Of a stretch of DNA of 64,000 bases, positions 55,887 through 64,000 are shown in pieces. The stretch's first letter is position 1; the number at the start of each line of letters is the position of its first letter. The stretch is from Bos javanicus (Eukaryota; Chordata; Mammalia; Artiodactyla; Bovidae), in the NCBI RefSeq assembly GCF_032452875.1, contig NC_083877.1, positions 48,781,724 to 48,845,723 on the forward strand, in the 5' to 3' direction. The position numbers and the translations under genes are program-made. The notes beneath the pieces are model-generated. The model was not told where the DNA came from. It saw nothing but the letters and a program-made list of their open reading frames with translations, and searched no databases.

Positions 55887-56020
55887 GGAGGTTTTTCTGT
55901 TTGTTCTGTTTTGGCTGTGCCGTGCAGCATGTGGGATCTTAATTCCTTGACTAGGAATTTAACCCATGCTCCCTGCAGTGGAAGTGAGAAGTCCTGACCA
56001 CTGGACTGCCAGTGAAGTCC
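55887..56020 (-). mobile_element. CHR-type SINE, internally deleted, with target-site duplication
   Basis: TTTTGGCTGTGCCG is joined directly to CAGCATGTGGGATCTTAA, so the middle of the element is missing. The tRNA-like head (complement of GACCACTGGACTGCCAG) is present. CAGATAAATAGTTT (55873-55886) and CAGATAAACAGTTT (56021-56034) match at 13 of 14 positions. Confidence 0.9.
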
Positions 56021-56034
56021 CAGATAAACAGTTT

Positions 56035-56863
56035 TGAATGTCTCTCTACTTTGCCCTCTTCCCTCTTATCCTGACCTTTATAAGGAAGAGGAATGCCAGG
56101 ACCCATAGCGGGGAACCTCAAGGAGAGTAAAAATCAAATGCTGCCTTTGAATAATGGAGAGTCCACAGGCTTAGAAAATTCCCAAAGAGGTTAACTATTT
56201 GTACACAAAAGATATTCATAAAATGCTCAGTTCCTGTCTCTCTGGGGTGGTCACTTTCCATGTTAATGGAAGCTGGGGTAGTCACCAACTGGAACCAAGA
56301 TAAAATCTAGAGTGAAAATAATTTAAAATTAAGCATCTCCATGAATTATTATCTTTCCCATCCTAAAACTATGGAACTGTTTTTAGGGCAGCTTAGGTAC
56401 CTGTTGAGGAGAGCTCAGAGACCTAGAATTCCTCTAGATCCTTCTGTCCTCTTAAATCTGAGTGCCATTTCCTTCTGCAGGGCTACTAGACTGTGGAGAG
56501 TCTAAAACACCAGGATGCATGCTGTCAAATTATATAAAACAGAAGGCAGTTTAGAGAGATGATCCATTCCTAGGAATTAAAAAAAGAAAAAAAGATTTCT
56601 AACACTTTTTAAGTGAGGAATAGCTGCCTTTTGTTGCTTGGGAGTACGGTATAAGAGAGTTCTCATCTCAACCCTGCACATACTAGCCAGGTCACATTAT
56701 AGCAAGGTAGCAGCTACTCAGGGTGACTCTGAAGGCCCAATGAATAAACACTTATGAAAGTGCTCTTCACTAGAAAGGTGGCTTACCAATGTAGGTGATT
56801 GAGGCTACAAACATACCCAGCTCCTCTACTGGGAGTTGATTTACAAAAATTAAGAGGGGAATT
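56035..56863. other. Unassigned unique sequence
   Basis: Nothing recognised. Confidence 0.45.
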
Positions 56864-57083
56864 GGGGCTTCCTTGGTTGCTCAGTCAGTAAAGAATCTGC
56901 CTGTCTGCAATGCAGGAGGCATACATTCTATCCCTGGGTCAGGAAGATCCCCTGGAGGAGGGCATGGCAACCCACTCCAGTATTCTTGCCTGGGAAAGAC
57001 CATGGACAGAAGAACCTTGCGGGCTACAGTCCATGGGGTCACAAGAGTCAGACATGACTTAGTGACTAAACCACCACCACCAC
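56864..57083 (+). mobile_element. Bov-tA SINE
   Basis: GGGGCTTCCTTGGTTGCTCAG head, GCAATGCAGGAGGCATACA (B-box region mutated), Bov-A body and CCACCACCACCAC tail. Confidence 0.94.
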
Positions 57084-57625
57084 ATATTTCTGAGCTGTGT
57101 GATTGGCATTATGCTGCTACCTTTGTTATGAATAGTTGGCCTCTTTATCAGCTCTGATGTGCATGTGATTTCCTCGCAAATTTTCAATTCCAGTAAGGAT
57201 GCAGCATTGTGGAATGGTGTCTTTGGGATCAAGATTTATTGTTGGCATTCTTGGTTACAACTGAAAGTCTTTTTCCAGGGACTCAAGCTGGAGCATGATT
57301 GTTAAGGATATCCCTAAGGACTGTACTCATCATTCTTAAAGGATTTTTCCCTCTACATTATTGGCTGATGAATCTGTTCACTCCCAGGTGGGACATGAGG
57401 GGCTCAAGGAGGATTTCCTGCCCCAAACCTAGCACAATTTTTGATACTTGGTCACTGGATGTTTGAAAAGAGAAAGGCAGTGATGGATGAAAAAGGGCAG
57501 GAAGTCCTGGACTGAATCCTAAATGCCCGAAACTTCCCCTAGAACACAGGGAGTGCCCCGGAAATGTACATTGAATTAATAGCTTTGATAAATGTAGCAG
57601 ATACTTTAGAATTTTATAGTTAAAT
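57084..57625. other. Unassigned unique sequence
   Basis: Nothing recognised. Confidence 0.45.
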
Positions 57626-57636
57626 AATCCTTAGTA

Positions 57637-57848
57637 AGGGCTTCCCTGGTGGCTCCATTGGTAAAGAATCTATATGCCAAGCAGGAGATGTGGGTTCAAT
57701 CCCTGGGATGGGGAAGATCCCCTGGAGAAGGAAATGGCAACCCACTCCAGTATTCTTGCCTGGGAAATCCCATGGGCAGAGGAGCCCGGCAGGCTACAAT
57801 CCATGGGGGTCACAAGAGTCGGACACAACTTAACGACTGAACAACAAC
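57637..57848 (+). mobile_element. Bov-tA SINE with perfect 11-bp target-site duplication
   Basis: GGGCTTCCCTGGTGGCTCC head, TGTGGGTTCAATCCC box, Bov-A body, and an ACAACAAC tail. AATCCTTAGTA is repeated at 57626-57636 and 57849-57859. Confidence 0.96.
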
Positions 57849-57859
57849 AATCCTTAGTA

Positions 57860-58794
57860 GCATGTCACAGTAGGGGAACTTAAGAGATAAAGCTAAAGAC
57901 TTTGGCTTTACTTTTCAGATTTCATCAATATCTCCATATTTCACAGAGCCATAACTAGGAGTTGCCGTGTCTTGAACCATAGGTGGGCTATCATCTCCTG
58001 GGGTAGAAGGCCAACTGCTTAGGCTGTTAACAGTCTGTCAAACAGTTCCACTATTTTTGAAGGACAGTATAATTCATGTGTATTTATGCTGGACTTTGGG
58101 TCAAATAGCCTCTATTTTCCTCAGATAGTTTGACCTGAAAGCGCATATTATTGAAAGCTTGAGGTTTGGCATAGTCTCAAAGGTGTCAAGTTTCTCTCGC
58201 AACTTTTGACCTTTGATGCTACAATTAGATTTTCCATTGATGAGCAAATAATGCATCTACTGTTAGAGAAATAACTATACTCTTTTGGATTGGATTGTAC
58301 AGCAGACTCTAACCGGTGATCAACACATTTAGAATGGTTTGAGAACACAGATTTGGTTTCAGTCCCCAGCTAAAGGTTTGGATGGTTCTCTGACTCATCT
58401 GATCTCGATCCGGACCATTGAATTTGCAACTCAAAGCCTGAAACCCCAAGAGCAAAGACTCTTAACATTTCTGGCCATGCCAGCTTCCCATCAGGCCAGC
58501 CACAGTTCAACGAAATGTCCTCAGGCCTTTTGGCACATCCAGTTCTGTTCCAGGTCCAGGTTGTGGTTTCTTTGAAAGTAGAAGGTGTAGGTGGTAGGTA
58601 CGTGGAAACTGGCCACCAAGCTCTGCAGAGTTCACGGCAGGGAGCCACTGCAGGGCTAGGAGAAGGGCTGGAGGGTTTGCATTCCCTTAACTGTTGGTGG
58701 TGTCCTCTTGGAAGAGAGAGAACGTCATCAGGAATAATTGATTGCCTCAAGTAAATTCCAGGATCACTGATTAAGTGTTCCCCACCCTATTCCA
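57860..58794. other. Unassigned unique sequence
   Basis: About 0.9 kb. A 126-codon minus frame (58370-58750) overlaps two plus frames and has no domain. Confidence 0.45.
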
Positions 58795-58960
58795 TCCAGC
58801 GTCTTAAACTTGAACATGGCCGTGTATTAGTATTACCCAGGTATCTTGTTCAATGGAAGATTCTGATTTAGCAGGTCTGGGTGGAGCCTGTGACTCTTCT
58901 CACAAGCTCCAGGTAATGCTGATTCTGCTGGACCATAAACATTTTGAGAAGCAAAGCCCC
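58795..58960 (+). repeat. MER5A fragment
   Basis: TAGTATTACCCAGGTATCTTG, GATTCTGATTTAGCAGGTC, AAGCTCCAGGTAATGCTGATT, ATTTTGAGAAGCA follow the MER5A consensus with many changes. Confidence 0.8.
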
Positions 58961-60019
58961 ACCTTTGAAGCATGTAGAGAATACAGATGTGAAGACAAAG
59001 TTATTACCTTTAGGCAGCCACATGGTGGCCAGGAGACTGGCCGGTGAACAGTATTCATTCCACAGGGACTCAGGGCAGAAGCTGAGTTGAATGGAGTCCA
59101 GGTAGGCTCTAAACTTGGCCTTGGAGGTGAACAGGAGACAAACAGGTAGGGAAGCCAGAAGAGAGTATCTCAGGCACAAATAAGAGCCTGGGTAAGAGGC
59201 GAGACCTAATACAAGCTTGTCATCTTCCTGCAAAGAAGACATCTAAAATAGTGCCCAGTTCATTCCCAGGCCTGGTGTGGGGGAAGAGGGGCAGGGGGCC
59301 AGGGAATGAAGCCTATGAAAGCATAGAACATTCCTGTGGCAAGTAAGCAATCACTCACATCTAGGAGCACCAGGCCTTCTTTTTGCTGCACAGTATAATT
59401 AGAGCATTTGAGACGTGGAACCCGGAGAAGCACCACGCTGAGGGGATTGTGAGCCAGCCAAAGCTATGAAAAAGTCCTGCAGTCCCATTCTCAGCACTGT
59501 TTACAACCTTGCTGTTATTTCTTGTGTATTGACTGAACTGAGGTTTTGCTTTTTTTAGGGGGGTTGGGGGTATATTTTATTCCTTCCTTCCTTCTTAACC
59601 TCTTGCCTGCCTCCCTTCCATCCTCATCTGAAAATTCAGAGGGAAACTCAGGCAGAGTGTACCATTTCCCCAGGATTTTCCCTCTCCTTTCTGCTGCCCA
59701 TCTCTGCTTCACTCCAGTCCCACTCTGGAATTCCTCCCAGAAATGAGAACTGTTTGCATTGCACGTATTTGCAGGTCTCTTTTCATACATGAACTCCTAT
59801 CAAACTCTCTGATATGATGGGGAGAGACCAAGCATTGCAATCCAACAATTTTTTACTCAGAAAAAAATCTCACCTGATCTTTCTCTGTCAAGGCATATAT
59901 CTGGCGTTTCTGTCCACTAACCAGCAGACTGGCCCAGAACATACCTTGCCGTACAAGTTACAGCAACAGTTTGCTTAGAAATGTACATAGGTCTCATTTT
60001 CAAGCCTTGCACTGGCAAG
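58961..60019. other. Unassigned sequence with TTCC-rich tract at 59578-59600
   Basis: About 1 kb. A 124-codon minus frame (58868-59242) overlaps the MER5A and is not credible as a gene. No other repeat recognised. Confidence 0.45.
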
Positions 60020-60110
60020 TAGTTAGTGAAGGAACTAGCATTTTCACCCCCATTTAACAGGGGAAAAAACTGAGGCCCAGGAAGCCACAGTTCCTAAGTG
60101 GTGATTCCTA
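60020..60110 (-). repeat. MIR core
   Basis: TTCACCCCCATTTAACAGGG, AAAACTGAGGCCCAGGAAG: minus-orientation MIR core. Confidence 0.75.
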
Positions 60111-60149
60111 AGAAGCTAAGGTGAGCTGCTCAGATCATTCTGCAGTTCA

Positions 60150-60250
60150 GGCCTGCCTTCACTTCATTTCCCTGGGCCTTATTTTCTCTCCTGTGAAATA
60201 GATACAATGTGTGTGATCTGTGAGACCCCTTCCCAGCTGTAATAGGCTGT
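60150..60250 (+). repeat. MIR-like fragment
   Basis: CCCTGGGCCTTATTTTCTC, CTGTGAAATAGATACAATG: plus-orientation MIR-type core (CCTCAGTTTCCTCATCTGTAAAATG). It lies tail to tail with the preceding minus-strand copy. Confidence 0.55.
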
Positions 60251-60655
60251 GATCATGCCATTGAGTTTCAGAAACCAGAGTTCTTCACTGCCAGCTTCTA
60301 TTTAGTGCTAATCATTTTGCTTAATTATGTTTAACTTCAAGTGTGTTTTACCGCAGCTGTCAACACAGTTCAGTTTGTCGCACTGATGAAGTCTATAGCT
60401 GCATGATAGCACCTGTGTGCCATTTTGCAGGGCGTATTCAGCAGCCAGGCAGGCCTTCTCCTTGGCTCCATGCTACCATGTTCTGTCCTGATGCCAGCTT
60501 AGTTTCTCTGTTTATACTGGAAAGCAATGGGCATACCTTCAGCTACAAATTCCCAGAAAGCATTGTGGGTAACCTTTGGCTGAATGTAAACTGCTGGTTT
60601 TATTCCAAAGCCTGGCACGTTGTGTCGATGGGATGCTCAAGGTGAAGAGAGCAAA
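60251..60655. promoter_or_regulatory. Candidate conserved regulatory block
   Basis: Repeat-free, with TAATCA (60309-60314), TTAATTA (60321-60327), and CAGCTGTCA (60354-60362), the last identical to a 9-mer in the 7.8 kb block. A 100-codon plus frame (60343-60645) crosses it but has no domain. Regulatory role inferred only. Confidence 0.33.
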
Positions 60656-60759
60656 GACATATATGACACATTACTTCCATGATGGGGGCATGAGCAAAGA
60701 GAATTACAGTCTTTGACTTCTCCATGATCACCCCTCCCCCTGTGGTTGAAATCTCTGCT
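60656..60759. other. Unassigned short sequence
   Basis: Nothing recognised. Confidence 0.4.
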
Positions 60760-61005
60760 CATTCTTTCCCTTCAAGCCTCATGGGTGCCACCTTATCTAG
60801 AAAGTTTTCCCCAACATGTTCTGTCTGCAGTCACACTTCCTCTATATGTCCTTGAATTTCCATTTGCCAGAGCCCTTGCCCCACTGTAATGAAAATGTAT
60901 TTCATTATTTTTCTGACTGAGAGCACCAGCCATATGTCATTTACCCCTGGGTGTTTTCCCACAAAATGTTTATTGAGTGAAGAGTGAATGAATGGATGAA
61001 ATCAT
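60760..61005 (+). repeat. L2 3' region
   Basis: CCACCTTATCTAGAAAGTTTTC, shortened TTATCTAGAAAGTTTTCCCC, CCCCACTGTAATGAAAATG, ACAAAATGTTTATTGAGTG, GAATGAATGG: sense L2 3' end in correct order. Confidence 0.75.
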
Positions 61006-61528
61006 CACATTCTCAGTGTTCACCCCTCTAGTGTTCAGGTGAGGAATATGATTTTTCTTTGTCTTTCTGATGCCCTTCCATTATTCCTCCTCCTTTCTCT
61101 TCTGGCAGATTTGCAAAATGTTTATGCAGTCACTCGATCTCTGCTCTGAGCTTTCTCCCAAGCTTCTCTATGGCCAGAACAGCATCCCTTTTTCCTCTGT
61201 TTTCTTACCCTGTACACTCCTCTGATGGGCCAGGCTCTCTGTCCTCCACCTCTGAAATGATACCTCAGTCTCTATCATTTCACTGCATGTTCTCTGATTG
61301 GCCAGAAAAAAAGACAGTGCTTTCTCTCTTACCCTGTTTGAAGTAAAACATACAATTTCCAGGACTAGTCTGTCTTCACACTCTACAGAATACTCTGTTC
61401 TTTCCCACTGATCCATCTACAACATACAATTCTATACATGTGTATTTTTCAAGCTGTTAAAATTACTTATTTGCATAAGTGGCTTTTCTAAAATCTGGCT
61501 TTTTTCAATTAATATTTTGGTATAGTCT
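61006..61528. other. Unassigned unique sequence
   Basis: Nothing recognised. An 82-codon minus frame is featureless. Confidence 0.45.
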
Positions 61529-61541
61529 AGGGACATTCCCA

Positions 61542-61818
61542 TCGGAGAAGGCAATGGCACCCCACTCCAGTACTCTTGTCTGGAAAATCCCATGGATGGA
61601 GGAGTCTGGTGGGCTGCAGTCCATGAGGTCGCACAGAGTCGGACATGACTGAGCGACTTCACTTTCACTTTTCACTTTCATGCATTGGAGAAGGAAATGG
61701 CAACCCACTCCAGTGTTCTTGCCTGGAGAATCACAGGGACAGAGGAGCCTAGTGGGCTGCCGTCTATGAGGTCACACAGAGTTGGACATGACTGAAGCAA
61801 CTTAGCAGCAGCAGCAGC
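61542..61818 (+). mobile_element. BOV-A2 SINE with imperfect 13-bp target-site duplication
   Basis: Full two-unit BOV-A2 ending in an AGC-repeat tail. AGGGACATTCCCA (61529-61541) and AGGGACCTTTCCA (61819-61831) match at 11 of 13 positions. Confidence 0.95.
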
Positions 61819-61831
61819 AGGGACCTTTCCA

Positions 61832-62384
61832 GTTCTGGAACACAAATTTTAAAGTCAGCAGCTCTGCAAATCGGGGATGGCTCTCCATTCAGGGGATCTG
61901 CTACCAGAGCTTCTATCTTAACAGGTGATTTGTTGGTCAAAGGGAGACCTGGCCAGTGTGAATACAGAGGGTGTTGTTGCTGGAGAGAGAGGGTTGAAAG
62001 AGAAATAAAATACTGAGCAGTGAGAGGCACCTGGAGTTCTTCCTCCTTAAGATACAAAAACCTATCAGGCCATTTCATTGTGGCCTCAAGTGTGCCAGGA
62101 GGAGAATCATATCAAGTTTTTCTCATTATTTCCCCTAATTTCCTCCTCAATTTGATGGGCTTCTTGGATTGGTGGTGATGATCTTCAGACCTGTTAAGGG
62201 CTGTGGTTGACAAGGAGGGATCAAATAGCCATATTTACCTTCAGTGTGTTTAAAGATCTCTTGATATTGGTAAAAAATTTAGATTCTCAGACCCTTCATC
62301 AGGATTCCTGATTCAGTATACTTGGAATAAGGCCAGAAATATGCAGTTTAGTTATTTGCACTTTAAATTTAATACAGGAACCTT
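61832..62384. other. Unassigned unique sequence
   Basis: Nothing recognised. Confidence 0.45.
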
Positions 62385-63358
62385 TTTAAATTTATTTTTA
62401 ATTGAAGGATAATTGCTTTACCCAATTTTGTTGTTTTCTGTCAAACCTCAACATGAATCAGCCATAGTCATGCATATGTCCCCTCCCTCTTGAGCCTCCA
62501 TCCCGTCTCCTTCCCCACCCCACCCCTCTAGTTTGATACAGAGCCCCTGTTTGAGTTCCCTGAGTCATACAGCAAATTCCCATTGGCTGTTTATTTTGCA
62601 CATGATAATTAAGTTTCCATGTTACTCTCACCTTGCATCTCACCTCTCTTCCCCTCTCCCAGTGTCCATAAGTCTGTTCTCTATATATGTTTCTCCATTG
62701 CTGCCCTGCAAATAAGGTCTTTGGTATTATCCTCCTAGATCCCCTATATATGTGTTTGTATGCAATATTTCTCTTCCTCTTTATGCCTTACTTCACTCTG
62801 TATAATAGTCTCTAGGTTCATCCACCCATTAGAACTGACTCAAATGAGTTCCTTTTTATGGCTGAGTAATATTCCATTGTGTATATGTACCACAACTTCT
62901 TTATCCATTCATCTGTCGATTGACATCTAGGTTGCTTCCATGTTCTGGCCATTGTAAATAGTGCGGCAATGAACATTGGGGTACGTGTGTCTTTTCAATT
63001 TTGATTTCCTGAGGGTATATGCCTAGGAGTGGGATTGCTGGGTCATATGGTGGTTTTATTCCTAGTTTTTTTAAGGAATCTCCATAAGGAATCTTCCATA
63101 GTGGCTGTATCAATTTACAGTCCCACCAACAGTACAAGAGGGTTCCCTTTTCTCCACACCCTCTCCAGAATTTATTGTTTCTTGACTTTTTGATGATGGC
63201 CACTCTGACAAGTGTGAGGTGATATCTCACTGTTGTTTTGATTTGCATTTCTCTAATAATGAGCAATATTGAGTATCTTTTCATGTGTTTGTTAGCTGTT
63301 TGTATGTCTTCTTTGGAAAAATGTCTGTTTAGGTATTTTTCCCACTTTTTGATTGGGT
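62385..63358 (-). mobile_element. Ruminant L1 3' end, minus orientation
   Basis: 3' UTR at the left (TTTTTAATTGAAGGATAATTG, CAACATGAATCAGCCATAG), then antisense ORF2 end (CTGAGTAATATTCCATTG, CATTGTAAATAGTGCGGC, AGTGGGATTGCTGGGTCAT). A 127-codon minus frame (62901-63284) is the ORF2 C-terminus (FWRGCGEKGTLLYCWW, PYDPAIPLLGIYP). 5'-truncated, with frameshifts further on. Confidence 0.94.
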
Positions 63359-64000
63359 TAGGAACCAGTTTTTAATAAGCCAGCATTTCAGAAGAATGAT
63401 CAATAAAATGTAAGACAGCACGTTTGTCCTCCAAAACTAGAGTTACATTCCACCTGCATGATGGGAGAACCATGGTAGCATCAACTCAAACATAACTCAG
63501 CATCAGTTTCTGCTGGTGCCCCCTTCATGGTTATATCACTAAGTCTGACCACTTCCACCAGGTGGAATTCTACTGCACTGATTCTTAACTTTTGGGATGA
63601 GAAAGATAAGGGATCTATACACGTCAAGTGAAAAGTCTTGCCCATGATGAGCACTATTTATCTCCTCCATAAGGCTTCCTGTAGCTATAGACAGAAGAAG
63701 CACCAAGGAATGAATCAGAAGTAATGGAGGCGCCTAGACAATCTGTCATGTGGTTTCCATATTACCATAAAGTTGATCCTAAATTTTTGCACCCTGGTTA
63801 GACTGTCTCTCTCTCTCTCTCTCTAGTTGGCAACATGAAAGGCCAGGAGACATCTCATTCCTTTGATACCCAGTGCTCCAGGGAGCTTGACAGAATAAAT
63901 TTCTCCCACATCTTACCAAATAGCTTGTGTCTACCAGTGAATTATATGCAGGCCAATAAAGCAGCATTGTGAATGTGGTCAGCCACACAGATGAACGTGC
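63359..64000. other. Unassigned sequence with (CT)n at 63804-63825
   Basis: About ten CT units form a microsatellite. The rest of the stretch shows no repeat or gene. Confidence 0.5.

Noticed and set aside
62901..63284. 127-codon minus-strand gene
   Set aside because: It is the C-terminus of L1 ORF2 in a truncated L1. The frame at 40529-40846 is likewise old L1.
1..64000. Endogenous retrovirus or LTR
   Set aside because: I looked for TG...CA-bounded direct repeats, primer-binding sites and gag/pol motifs and saw none. The only reverse transcriptase traces are BovB and L1.

Overview
The window is nuclear DNA from a ruminant, almost certainly a bovid (cattle, sheep or goat type). The evidence is the repeat set: tRNA-Glu-headed Bov-tA SINEs, BOV-A2 SINEs, 3' fragments of the RTE-type LINE BovB, older CHR-type cetartiodactyl SINEs and ruminant L1 3' ends. 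These sit on general mammalian fossils (MIR, L2, MER5A/MER5B and other hAT transposons).

I find no convincing protein-coding gene, tRNA, rRNA or structured RNA gene. The open frames are short and mostly explained by repeats. The longest, 300 codons at 30496-31398 on the minus strand, is the C-terminal part of the BovB reverse transcriptase. The window therefore looks like intergenic (gene-desert) or deep intronic DNA. I cannot name the neighbouring gene or the chromosome.

Layout. 1-6.5 kb: unique DNA with two SINEs, one Bov-A unit and MIRs. 6.7-8.25 kb: a repeat-poor block rich in homeodomain-type and TGACAG-type words, a candidate conserved enhancer. 8.8-16.4 kb: several SINEs and two BovB ends, many with readable target-site duplications. 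17-21 kb: a long CA microsatellite, a candidate regulatory block, MER5A, a hAT element with 8-bp duplications split by a SINE, and a unique stretch with an inverted CACCC pair. 21-29 kb: mostly unique sequence. 29.3-34.9 kb: L1, BovB, CHR and MER5B. 35-38.9 kb: mostly unique. 38.9-41.6 kb: BovB, then a large old L1. 42-48.5 kb: ancient L2, MIR and hAT fossils. 48.8-54.9 kb: a plus-strand BovB, nested L1/CHR and MIR/BOV-A2 structures, and an exon-like open block at 51.07-51.30 kb. 54.9-55.6 kb: a second strong candidate conserved element. 55.9-64 kb: SINEs, MER5A, a third candidate element (60.25-60.65 kb), L2, BOV-A2 and a minus-strand L1 3' end.

If the window has a function, it is most likely long-range cis-regulation by the repeat-poor blocks. 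Conservation and chromatin data would be needed to show it. Repeat family names come from recognising consensus words by eye, not from an alignment program. Boundaries are approximate unless a target-site duplication is given.
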